Positions 21,277-31,245 of a stretch of 39,515 bases of DNA are shown in pieces; within the stretch, counting starts at the first letter, position 1; each line of letters begins with the position of its first letter. The DNA is taken from assembly GCA_032718475.1 (NCBI GenBank), contig JAUCBJ010003031.1:1-39515 (forward strand), given 5' to 3'. The stretch is from Nemertoderma westbladi (Eukaryota > Xenacoelomorpha > Nemertodermatida > Nemertodermatidae). The notes under the pieces are model-generated. The model was not told the origin of the DNA. It did no database searches and saw only the letters and a list, made by a program, of their open reading frames with translations. The translations under genes and the position numbers were made by a program.

Positions 21277-21790
21277 TATGGTCAGGAACGTATCTGCAAA
21301 GTATCATTTAGAACAGATTGAGTCTGTTGGTGCAACCGCTGTTATAGAGTTTTCTGCTGGTTGACAAATTTGGCTGAAAATGGTTATGGAATAATAGCCC
21401 AATTTGACCACAAATTCACATTCACACATAAATGAGGCATAAAATTCGCCTCGATATAACGACGTTTTGCGTCCATGTGCTCGGGGCAGTCTGCATCACG
21501 TAGATGCGCATCAAAAAGTAGCATAATAGTCGAGACCCAACATGTAGAGTGATAGAATGAACTGCTAGGCCTCCTGCGCTACCAGTACCAAATTCACGAA
21601 ATCTGCTTTCACGCAAACAAACGTGTAAAATAAGACTCGAGATAGCGAAAGTGCACGTGCTCGTGAGGAGAGCTTTCGTTCGATGTATCGCGAGCTCCGA
21701 TTGGTGCTTGTGTGTAGAAACGTATAGCTTGGACAGACAGACAGACAAACAAACACTCATGATATTTATATATATAGATAGTGGGATAAT
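21277..21790. repeat. 3' cap of the modular repeat (copy 2)
   Basis: It runs in parallel with 19501-20060: TATGGTCAGGAACGTATCTG, CACGTAGATGCG, ATGTAGAGTGATAGA, GAACTGCTAGGCCTCCTG, AACGTGTAAAATAAGAC, then GGACAGACAGACAGACAAAC and TTTATATATATAGATAG. Simple-repeat ends of this kind are typical of retroelement 3' tails, so the whole unit may be a mobile element whose 5' part is tandemly repeated. Open frames on the minus strand here (21760-21422) are not supported as genes. Confidence 0.65.
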
Positions 21791-22138
21791 TACGTGTATA
21801 GTATTGTTAAGATAAGTTTCTTAAACAATACTGTCTGACTGTACTTGTAATTTTCTCGCACTTTATTTTATAAATATTAATCGTTAAATTAAGTTTCACT
21901 TTTAATATGACACGTTTGTATTACTCATAAATGGAGTCTCGCGTCAATAATAAGATATTAATTATGGCTAGGAAATGAAGGGCTGCTAGTAAAGTGAATA
22001 TATTAATTGATATTGAATAAAGCACCGGCCAATATAAATAAGTTTAATAATAAAAACACTACAAACTCAACTGAATACGTAGAAAAGCACATTTGCTGCA
22101 ACAACAAAAAATACGTATTTATATTATTATATTTATTT
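21791..22138. other. AT-rich spacer, no gene seen
   Basis: Nothing recognisable apart from scattered AT-rich short inverted repeats. Confidence 0.4.
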
Positions 22139-22370
22139 GCAAAAAAGGGGTAGGTGTAAAACGCGGATCCGGATTCCAAAATTATCAATTTAGGGAAAGG
22201 AGCAGGTTACAGTGGCACGTTATTTTAACCAAACAATAAACTAAAGTCAATAGAACAGGTTATATATATTTTTGGGAGTTATAAAAATGTAAAAAAAATA
22301 GACTTCCGTAGGGACAATGTTAAATGTAGAATCCGGATCCCGATCCGCGTTTTACTCTGACCCCAAAAAA
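22139..22370. repeat. Inverted-repeat flanks enclosing MITE copy C
   Basis: AAAACGCGGATCCGGATTCC (left, inside 22139-22177) is matched in reverse by GAATCCGGATCC, a 6-nt extra CGATCC, and GCGTTTTAC (right, 22329-22355). The match then continues with GACCCCAAAAAA against AAAAAAGGGG. Between them, 22178-22282 carries the MITE core (AATTTAGGGAAAGGAGCAGG, AATAAACTAAAGTCAATAG) without its ends. Either copy C inserted into a larger hairpin, or this is a composite variant. Confidence 0.55.
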
Positions 22371-22521
22371 ATAATGAATATGAATATTATTTGCAAAGAA
22401 AGTGGATATTATAATATATGGCAGAACAGGGGGATAATAGATACGATAAAATTATTACAACCAAACAAATTCGACAGATATTATATTATGATTGCAACAA
22501 AACAAATCCAACACACGTATG

Positions 22522-22567
22522 TATATGGCATACATTTAGTATTTTAATACTAAATGTATGCCATATA
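22522..22567. repeat. Perfect palindrome related to the foldback-element tip
   Basis: Two 22-bp arms, TATATGGCATACATTTAGTA and so on, face each other across a TT loop. The arm resembles the tip of the foldback element at 15745 (TATGGCATACTTTTAGTATT). It looks like two element ends joined with the interior removed. Confidence 0.7.
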
Positions 22568-23211
22568 TGTAAAATAAGAACCAAACCTGTAAAACCCTTA
22601 AACATACATGATTGGCCAGTATTATGCTGCAATTCCTGAGACCCAGAATCGAAATAGCCCAAATCACTTGTGACGATCTTCTAAACTACAGTGTAGGCCT
22701 TTTAGCAGTCGGTTTTAGTAAGACTGGCCACCATGTCTGTTCGTTCAAACAAGGAACTGGCCCGGTTAACACATAGTACCGGGAATAACTTAAAATAATT
22801 TAAAAGCAAACGCTTGGCCAGTTTTAAAGTACATACCTGGAGCCTCGAATAAATATACAAGGACCAAAGCTAGCCGAACAAAAGCCAGGGACATAACATA
22901 CCAGGACAAATGGTAAGCGTAGGAAAGGTAAACGTAACAAGCACAAATGTGACCTGGACAAATGGTACCCTTATAATTATGTGTTTACATATTGACCCAT
23001 GTACAATTTGTCCCAGGTATCTTTCGTCCCAGCCACCTCTAATAACAGAAACATTTTGATCCAGGTTCCTTTGTAAAATATAGTACGAAAAAAGGAAAAT
23101 AATCCTAAATATATGGTATAGGCCCTACCCAACATAATAATGGCCTTTATATTTTAAGGCGATGTCTTATTGCTCCCAATTCTGAGATCGGTTTTGTTGC
23201 AAATGGAGACA
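22568..23211. other. Spacer without a supported gene
   Basis: No coding or RNA gene is supported. A pair of similar motifs (CCTGGACAAATGGTAC near 22952 and GTACAATTTGTCCCAGG near 23001) is imperfectly inverted and may be a small degraded element. Confidence 0.35.
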
Positions 23212-23427
23212 GGGGGGGGGGGGGGGACGTAAATCCCATATTGGCGAATTAATAACCGCCTCAATGTTAAATTCTCAATATAGGGAAAGGAGCAGGTTAC
23301 AGTGGCACGTATTTTAACCAAAACAATAAACTAAACACAATAGAACAGGTTAGTTTTATTCTTGAGAGTAATCATCTGTTATTTGCGTCGAATTTCCCCT
23401 GGAGAGGGATGAATTTTTATTGCGTCC
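23212..23427 (+). mobile_element. Inverted-repeat MITE family, copy D
   Basis: It starts with 15 G followed by ACGTAAATCCC, then GGCGAATTAATAACCGCCTC, a GGGAAAGGAGCAGGTTACAG core, AGAGTAATCATCTGTTATTT, CCCCTGGAGAGGGATGAATT and a final TTATTGCGTCC. The two ends are inverted relatives (GGACG(C/T)AAAT against GGACGCAATA). There is no coding capacity. It is one of the two most complete copies in the window, together with copy E. Confidence 0.75.
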
Positions 23428-23565
23428 ATTTTTTGGGTTCGAAAATAAAGTGGGTGGGCTCCTAATATTAAAAAAAAGAACAAAAAAACAATAAGGAAGG
23501 TGGCCTGGTGGTGTAATAACAAATACATAAATCAAAATCATTGAATAACAAATATGAAACAAACT

Positions 23566-23682
23566 GACCGACCGACCGACCGACCGACCGACCGACCGAC
23601 CGACCGACCGACCGACCGACCGACCGACCGACCGACCGACCGACCGACCGACCGACCGACCGACCGACCGACCGACCGACCG
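23566..23682 (+). repeat. (GACC)n microsatellite, about 29 copies
   Basis: A pure tetranucleotide repeat GACC of about 117 bp with no interruptions before GCCGCTCTGG. Confidence 0.98.
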
Positions 23683-24758
23683 CCGCTCTGGGAAGAAGTA
23701 TTTGATTAAATCATAAGGGATAAGTAAATTTATATCAATAAAGATAAAGGCAAATCAGTTTTAAAGCAGTGAATATCTTAAAACATACAAAAACGAGTGG
23801 TAAACGAATGATAATTAGTTAATACTTACACACTGAGGGTAAATGAATAATAGAGTAAAGAGAAAGTTTATCGAAGACCATAACAATAAATTAGTTGAGA
23901 GTTTAAAGAAAGTAACGAAATATTATAAGGACAATAATTAATTACGCTGAAGTAAAAATTGTCCGCAATCAGGTGATACAAAATAAATAATTTTATTGAG
24001 TGTGAGGATAATTTATTACACAGTACACTGGTGAGTAGAAGTTAAAAACAAGCGCGGGGGGACTTCGGTAGATAATGTGGGTAATGCGCTGGAGTTGGGA
24101 GGGTTTAAAGAGCTGGAAAAATAACATAAGAGCAGAAGTTGATGGGCAAACAAAATTTGTATGGGTATTTTAATAAGTTATACACATAACACACTCAATT
24201 ATAATGTATGGAACTGTAATTTGCACTGGTAGAGTTTCAACTGCCATCGAACTGCAGTACCGGTACGGATGTATCAAAATTGGCGGAAATAGAAACCACG
24301 AGAGAATAACAGAAAACAAAAATAGGAATAAATTAGGCTAATAAAATAAACCTTCATAATCCCGGAAACATTGAGGAATAGATCACTTAACTCCTCGTAT
24401 TGGTATTTATATCAAGAAGGTTACAAAATAGGATTCCACACAACGACAATTTGGTATGAACAATAATAGGAGGCACATACTCTTCACTTGGAGTCTCACA
24501 AATCATGGAACAATAATACATTTAAATTAAGAAACAAAATAGACACAAAACAGTGCGCTGATGTGTCCTAAACTAATTTAATTCATAGAGATCTCCGACT
24601 ATTACGTGGGAGCCGTGAGCATGAGGAGTGTATTAATTAATTTATAAACCTGATCCGCAGAGCCCCCCCCCCCCCCCCCCCTCCACTCGTAATTTTGATA
24701 CAAATCATAATAAGATTTCATGCATTGCACAATTGCGACCCGGACAATTGCGATCTTA
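23683..24758. other. AT-rich spacer with a 19-C run
   Basis: No gene is supported. A run of exactly 19 C lies at 24663-24681, near the 3' end of the LINE fragment that follows on the minus strand. Confidence 0.4.
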
Positions 24759-25738
24759 TTATAAGATTATGTACATTAACTCTGGTCGATTTTTATGTAA
24801 CAGGGACCTAGATGCAGCCTTAACTGCATTCTTGGCCGCTGTAGTCTGTTTAAGTCGGGACCCTTTCTGCACCTTATAGAGGTCATTTTGGCATTTCTGA
24901 ATTTTGTGGTCAGTCCAGGGGGCATTTTTCCTGTTTCGAGGGTATACAGGAACTGTTTCTGCAGCTGCTAACTTAACTGCTTCTGTGAAGGCAGTATAGC
25001 CCTCGAAGTGATCTGCTGCCTCAGAGGCAAGAACCTCATACCTGTTGCTCAGCTGTAGTGTGAAGCTGGATCTCACACTTGGCTGTTGCAACAGAGAGGA
25101 CCAGTCATGCTGCGGCAAGGCAGATTTCGTTGTTCTGCTAGCACGCAGACTAAGTCTTACCTTGGCCACAATAAGGCGTGATCACTGGAGAAGGATCGAA
25201 GTGTAAATGCATTACAGTCTTGTATAGAGCTGCTGTGTTTCCTACGAAACAGGATATGGTCTATCTGGGACTTGTGACCACTGGGTCCACTATGAGTCCA
25301 TAGCTTTCCAGTTCGCTTCTTGAACTGGGTTCCAGCCAAAAACAATCCATTTCCAGAGATGAAATCCTGAAGATGGACGGAATTTCGGTTAACACTATTG
25401 CTATAGACCCAGGGCGATGTAGGTGATTGATGCAGACTTGCATTAAAGTCTCCCAGGAATGTTAAGGATACATGCTGATCCACCACATCAGTAGCTGCTT
25501 GTAGATTCTGGTAGAAATTTTCCACCTCCTCTACAGGGGCAACACTAGTTGGAGAGTAGCCCACAATCAGAACCACCTTAGGAAACTTCTTAGCCAGTCT
25601 TCCAGAACATGAGAAGTGGCAACGGATGATGCGGTTGGTGATTTGGTCTATTGTGTCAAATGAGCTGCATGTGCAGTTGGATTCATCAATAGACCAATAC
25701 CACCATTACCACTATCATCTGCTGATGCGAGGGCGAGT
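24759..25738 (-). pseudogene. LINE endonuclease domain, frameshifted fragment
   Basis: On the minus strand the apurinic-type endonuclease of a non-LTR retrotransposon is read across three frames. The first has GNGGIGLLMNPTAHAA (about 25705-25658). The second has IIRCHFSC, VVLIVGYSPT, EVENFYQNLQ, LTFLGDFNA, KRTGKLWTHS, SQIDHILFRR and SSDHALL (to about 25157). The third starts about VAKVRLSLRASR and holds the linker with APWTDHKIQKCQ (to 24759). The motifs GDFNA, IDHIL and SDHALL carry the expected catalytic Asp and His residues. Frameshifts lie near 25660 and 25160, so the copy is dead. The reverse transcriptase that should follow is missing. The motif style resembles RTE-X-like or craniofacial-development-protein-2-like LINE proteins. 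Confidence 0.85.
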
Positions 25739-27711
25739 CGCCAACCGCCCCCCATGTCCTTTTATTAAGACAATAGTCACAGTCAGTTTGGGTTGGGATT
25801 CCTATTTATTACTGGCAGCATTTCTGTTGTTTTGTACCTATAAGGACGAATAAATGCAATGTCCATGACTTATGGAGGGTTTTTATTTTGTTTGTTCAAC
25901 CTACTGCAACAAAAGATTGCACGTGGAAATAAAAATGTATGTATGTGTGTATGTATATGTTGTGTAACTTATATACCCAGAAAATAAATATGGAGCAAAC
26001 ACATCAGAAAGTTTATATGATTTTATGTGTATAATGTGATCTTTTAAGATTAGCAGAAAAATTTAGGGGGGACCAATGAACCACTTAACTATGTACGTAT
26101 GTATGATAGCACAAACCTGGCGACATGGCCTGGCCATTCAATTACTAAGTATACGATATTTAGACTACAAAACAATATTATGCGATTATAGTCACAAAAG
26201 TAACACTACGTGCCATGAGTGGGTTAGTAAGTAATTATCTCACAAAATGTGTTGCGCACGTAAAATCATTACTGCGTAAATAGCTGCACTTAGAAAATCT
26301 GCAATGTGTAAAAATGAGGATGAAATAATAAAACAATATAAATGCACAATAAAGTAAATATATAAGGTGTTCATTTAAATTTTACATAACTTTGATCGCT
26401 AACATCTCTTAATCAAATCTATTCTCTGTCAAAATTATTGTCCCTTCTGAAAGCGAATACTGGTACATTAATTACTTAATCTTTACAAAAGGTTTAGAAT
26501 TCCTATATTTCGATGGTATGGTCAGGTCGTACCTCCACTGCTGAAAATTGAAATTAAATTCAAATAATTTGAGTTTCTGTTTATTTATAGACACTAGACA
26601 GGGTCAGTATAGGCTACACTTTAAGTTTTTAGCTCTATTTCTTTTATCGCTATATTCCTGTACTGCTGTAGGTGAGTTGAATTTGTCGAATAGGAATTAA
26701 TTGCTGAGCTGAGCTGATATGATAATCATATTATATTCTTTGAATCTGGAAAAAATTATACGCTTTTTTCTTCCCAGGGGTTTTAAATGTTTAAAAAAAA
26801 TTAAAAAAGAATTTCAGTTTCACATTGCAATTTATGTCAATAATTTCAGTTTTGTAATGTTTCAGTTTGATAAATAATTTCAGCTATTTCAATTTAATTG
26901 AATTTCAGTTATAGTGTTCAGTACTAGTCACTCACTAGTTATGATTAATCATGATGAAATGGCAATTTTGTACGGTACTTCTTGGTCCACCTGATCTGCA
27001 GTCTATTCAATTAATCAGGTCAATATTTTCATTTAAATTGAATGGGTAAGTGTCTGAACGGTGGATACTGAAAGATCTGACCTAGGTTTATAACTGGTAG
27101 AATATTTTTCAGTATCAAACTAATTAATAAAATACTGAAAAACTTGAATGGTTAGGAAGATCATGAGTTAATCCGATGAAAACCTTGAATGACTCTTTGT
27201 AAATAATTAACCCAATCTAAAAAATACATCGCACTTGTTATTAAATCACTTATCGAATGTTTAAATGAAGATTAACCTTCTAATATGACATGACAAGTCA
27301 TATAACTATTTACTACAAGGCAACAAATCTAATTCAGAGCTTTATGCAATATTAAAGTTGATGAATCAGCTTTCAGATTCAGGAGAGACAAAAAGTAAAG
27401 ACCAAACTTGTAACGATCAAACTATAACGATCAAAGTACCGTAAAGTATAAATGAATAGCGTCCCATAGGGACCTCCGTAATAATGATACATATTCCAGA
27501 ACGTTAGGGGAATCATTACGGAGGAGAGGCATTTGTTGACAATTACAAGTCGTATAAATTGTTGACGATAAAATTTTAAATATATCACCGCCCTGCCCTA
27601 CCCAACAACACAACACTACATTCCCTTTGGCACAATGAAAATAGGAGTACTATAAATGAAATAAATATAAATAAGTGGTAAAAAAAGAGATAAGATAACG
27701 AAATGATTTGA
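25739..27711. other. AT-rich spacer downstream of the DAGL gene
   Basis: No gene is supported. Around 26800-26930 the short phrase ATTTCAGTTT and variants recur several times. Small frames at 25626-25853 (+) and 27616-27379 (-) have no recognisable domain. I did not find a canonical AATAAA in the DAGL sense direction close to its stop codon. Confidence 0.4.
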
Positions 27712-30195
27712 TTAGACATCGGTATCGATCTCTAGATGTTCCTCCGACTCTACCGACAGTCGTAGACGATCCGACGTTACATATGCGGACGACAGAGGCA
27801 GAGGGGATACCAGAGGCTCGGGGAGTTTCAATGGTAGACTGGGTGACCTAGGAAACGGAATCTCTTCCGAAAGCGATTCGTGAATGGTGTCCCCTGTAGC
27901 GGTGTGGGACTGTCTGTGGGACTGGGAGCGGGACAGCGATGGGACACTGACACCTCGAAGAGACGCCAATCCCGATACGTCACGTACTTCCGTCGAGAGA
28001 GTCAAACTGGACAGCTCGGACACGCTGTCCAGTTTGGCTAACGGCGCCATTACCAAGTAGCTACGGGATCTATCGGGCGTCACTGGCATATTGACCACGC
28101 TATCGGCGACAACCACCGCACCGGGGGTCTGCCGACACTCGACCGCGTCCAACGCGTTCGCCACGTAGTCCGGCATGTGCTCGTCGATCATCGCGGGCGA
28201 GATAATCACCTTATCGAAGGAAGCGTTGTCGGCCCAGACGGCGGTGAACGTGGGGGTCTCCCGGATGCATCCGACCTTCCGGGGATGAGTGCGGAGGATG
28301 TGGATGATGCGACCTGGAGGGAACAACGTCTGGTTGCAACTCAACCGCGCGAGCCCCCCCAAACCGCTTGATCCGCTGTGCAGCGGCGTTGACAACCAGT
28401 TACTGGACTCGTCCTCCCCCCGCAACCTCAAGTCGGAACAGCAACAGAACAACCCGGAACTAATAACCTTCCACTTGGGATCCAACCCGCGCTTCATAAC
28501 GTCTAGAATATCGTAACGGAGATTCTCTAATTGCGCCAAACCGATTCGAACTACAACATCCTTCCCGACAACCACAGACGTTATAAACTTCTTTGTGTAG
28601 TAAACCAAAGGCTCGGAGATAAGGCCCCCGGGTGGGGAGTAAGCGTAGCATTGCAATGTGGGGTAGGTCTCCTTCATAAGAACGCTAAGCAAGGCAGCTG
28701 TCCCCGCTCCCAACGAATGCCCCACTATAACCACTCCGTATTGCTCCCCACTCCTTTCGATCCCTTTGGCGAACGCTTCGCTCAGTAACGACGCATTCTC
28801 CAAGTGCTTCTGCAGGTAGGTCGCCGCGTTAACCATACCCTTGTGGCCCAGCCAGGAGGCGTGTTTCCTAGGTAGCGGGAGCTCGATCCCAGTCGCGAGG
28901 ATGTCCGTGAGACAGTCCTGGAGCGAGAGAGTCCCGCGTATGGAGACGACCACCTTCCTGCGTCCGTGGTCCGCGAGCACCAGGAAGGAGGGCTCCCCGA
29001 TCCGGGAGTTAAACTTCGCGTAGATTATGTCAACGTCGGTGTCCTCTAGGACGTGGTGGAGTGCGGACATGTTGCAATGGCAGCAGTTGTCGTGGATGTT
29101 GGAAGACCTTGTTTTGCTTCCGGAGCACGGGATGCAGAAAATACAGCGGCAGCACTCGGATACAAGACGAGCGGCGGCGTCGCGTTTACGTGTCAGCGCG
29201 TAGAGCGGCCAGCCGTACGCCGCAACGGCAAACCGGAAGTAGTAGCGGACGTCCAGGAACTCCGAGACGACTTTAGGGTCGGAGAAGTTGAGAAAGTTGG
29301 TTCGACGGGATATCGGGATCCCGGAAAGGAAGCGGGTGAAGTCATTGGCGGGCGAGTCGACGATGAGTTGTCGGGAGGATTTCTGCTCGCGACGGAGTAG
29401 CATTAAACCCGCAACGATGTCCGACGGGACGATATCTAGTCCGCCGAAGAAGGAAGCGAAGAGTTGCGCGATCTCTTGGAAGGACTCGCGCTTGGTCTGG
29501 GAGTCCATCCGCGCGCAGCAGCACATCATACGGAAGCGTCGACGCCATCGCGCCTCATACAACCGCTGCTGTTCGAGGTACCGGAGTTGTCGACTCAGTC
29601 GATATCCCCGTTTAACCTCGTCAGCGGCCCCGAGGCTCAGGGATCTGCCCAGTATACGTTTATTGTTCTCTACGTAAAACGATCGTCCTGTTGTATCGAA
29701 TGTGCATAGAACCAGTGCTAGTAGAAGGAAGACAGAGATCCAGTTTGCGATTTCCACACCTAGAATAGGCCGAGATCTTTCTTTCAAAATCTCGTCCTTA
29801 CAGCTCTTGAAATACATTACGAACCAGACGAAACCGAGAACGAGCCAGCCTATCTGAAGTAACCACAGAGCGAACCGGGCGTACAGAATAGGTTTCATAA
29901 ATCTCCGCGGTTCCACAACCACTATAGTACCGCGGAGACTCACCCACACTATAGTGGCTTCCATCGCGACGCACAAGGCCAATATAACGTTGTAACCGAT
30001 GACATGGATGTAGAGACCATTGAGACACGAGGGGCCAACTGGATCGTTTAAATTAACATCGGGTATCAGATGACTTATAATAATACTTACCGAGGTCAGC
30101 CATGCTACGTGGAGGATGAGAAACAATAATCCCGGAACTACCATATCGTCGCTACCAAAAGTCCAGCGACGCCCGAAAATTACCATACCAGGCAT
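27712..30195 (-). CDS. Diacylglycerol lipase, DAGL alpha type
   Basis: This 827-residue frame encodes a membrane-bound sn-1-specific diacylglycerol lipase. The family releases 2-arachidonoylglycerol, an endocannabinoid in vertebrates, from diacylglycerol. The N-terminus (MPG..IF.RRW..GSDD) aligns with vertebrate DAGL alpha, which fixes the start. Four membrane segments lie at about 19-44, 61-83, 103-128 and 147-167. The lipase domain follows at about 385-680, with SIRGTLS near 418-424 and the nucleophile elbow GHSLGAG at 492-498 (Ser494). Asp546 sits in GKDVVVRIG and His673 in DEHMPDY. The 52-residue Ser-Asp spacing equals that of human DAGL alpha (Ser472, Asp524, His650). A Cys-rich insert lies at about 348-376, and a Ser/Pro-rich tail at about 690-827 is shorter than in DAGL alpha. 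I see no PPxxF Homer-type motif in the tail. The frame has no intron and is more GC-rich than its flanks. Confidence 0.95.
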   Translation of the reverse strand: MPGMVIFGRRWTFGSDDMVVPGLLFLILHVAWLTSVSIIISHLIPDVNLNDPVGPSCLNGLYIHVIGYNVILALCVAMEATIVWVSLRGTIVVVEPRRFMKPILYARFALWLLQIGWLVLGFVWFVMYFKSCKDEILKERSRPILGVEIANWISVFLLLALVLCTFDTTGRSFYVENNKRILGRSLSLGAADEVKRGYRLSRQLRYLEQQRLYEARWRRRFRMMCCCARMDSQTKRESFQEIAQLFASFFGGLDIVPSDIVAGLMLLRREQKSSRQLIVDSPANDFTRFLSGIPISRRTNFLNFSDPKVVSEFLDVRYYFRFAVAAYGWPLYALTRKRDAAARLVSECCRCIFCIPCSGSKTRSSNIHDNCCHCNMSALHHVLEDTDVDIIYAKFNSRIGEPSFLVLADHGRRKVVVSIRGTLSLQDCLTDILATGIELPLPRKHASWLGHKGMVNAATYLQKHLENASLLSEAFAKGIERSGEQYGVVIVGHSLGAGTAALLSVLMKETYPTLQCYAYSPPGGLISEPLVYYTKKFITSVVVGKDVVVRIGLAQLENLRYDILDVMKRGLDPKWKVISSGLFCCCSDLRLRGEDESSNWLSTPLHSGSSGLGGLARLSCNQTLFPPGRIIHILRTHPRKVGCIRETPTFTAVWADNASFDKVIISPAMIDEHMPDYVANALDAVECRQTPGAVVVADSVVNMPVTPDRSRSYLVMAPLAKLDSVSELSSLTLSTEVRDVSGLASLRGVSVPSLSRSQSHRQSHTATGDTIHESLSEEIPFPRSPSLPLKLPEPLVSPLPLSSAYVTSDRLRLSVESEEHLEIDTDV

Positions 30196-30389
30196 TATTG
30201 TATTTTCAGATGTTCTTCCTGCTGTCCTGTATCTACCTCAAACCACACTGTGCACGGCCACATGCAGACAGGAGTCAGCCCAGCAGCTCTCAGCCAGAGA
30301 TATGATGGCTGGATGGGTCGATGGGTCGGGTCTGTTGTCAGTACGTGGGATGGATGACGGAAGACGGAACAGGGACACTCCAAATCCAA
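30195..30389 (-). other. Possible upstream ORF whose stop overlaps the DAGL start
   Basis: A 64-codon minus-strand frame ends at 30195 with TAA overlapping the DAGL start codon as TAATG. It begins MDLECPCSVF and has no recognised domain. If this DNA is transcribed as 5' UTR, the overlap could allow re-initiation. Chance is quite possible, and a 5' intron could remove the frame. Confidence 0.3.
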
Positions 30390-30478
30390 ACAAACCGGGC
30401 AACGACTTGCTACATATTACTGTATTATATACATACACAGTAATACACTGACTGACTGATACAGTAATTAACAACGTA
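30390..30478. other. Short spacer between DAGL and the pogo element
   Basis: This stretch, together with 30196-30389, is all that separates the DAGL start codon from the pogo element. TA at 30477-30478 is the left target duplication. No core promoter motif was identified with confidence. Confidence 0.4.
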
Positions 30479-30503
30479 CCGTAAAATGGGGCTACTTTGC
30501 CCA
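30479..30503 (+). repeat. Left terminal inverted repeat of the pogo element
   Basis: It starts CCGTAAAATGGGGCTACTTT and is identical in reverse complement to 34197-34221. Confidence 0.95.
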
Positions 30504-31245
30504 GTGGGGTAACTTTGCCCGATCTTTTCTTGGTCAATATAAACAGTATTTGCCACCAATTAATTAATTAATTAATTATTAATTTTTGTACAATTGTGTA
30601 GAACAATAATTGGAGATTATAAGAGTATACCGTTCAGCCGTTACAGTGATAATTATACACAATAATTTATTTATCATCGTGTTTATGTTGCTCATCAAAA
30701 ATGACAAAATTTTAACCTCCCAAACTTCAACTTGCAAAAATTATTTGTCAACCCCCCACACCATCAAATCAGTTTTATATCAAATTCACAGTTATTCAGC
30801 AATAATAAAATCAAAGCTTCAGTCCTCAACGATTAACCAACTTGATGTAAAATTTACTTTTATGCAATGACACCCAAATTTTATAAAAGGCGGACAACTT
30901 TACCCACCTTAACATTTAATACAATATAATACTTCCGTATGGGACTTGTTGGATGTTAGGCCTATATAGTAATTGTAGGTAAAGTAGGCCCTATGTATGG
31001 TTCTGTTTCTTGACAGCTTAATGTTTCAAATCTTTTCAAGGCCTACCGCCTACCTATACTGCCATACCGGGCTGACACATCGTTGATTGTGTATCTATAT
31101 TCTATGTACTGTGTGCACTGTTAGTTGTACTGCAGCAGTTGGTAAGTTGGTAGTATTTCTGTTAGGTGGTGCATATAGTAAGTAGAGTAAGTAAGTAGAG
31201 TGTGTAAGTAAGTAGCAGGCCCTTTGTCATTACAGCATTACAATA

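Noticed and set aside
19502-21760. Small frames in the modular repeat, some similar between the two caps
   Set aside because: The similarity is explained by the repeated DNA, and the frames are broken differently in each copy.
28177-29709. Several open frames antisense to the DAGL gene
   Set aside because: They are readings of the opposite strand of a GC-rich conserved gene and show no protein similarity of their own.
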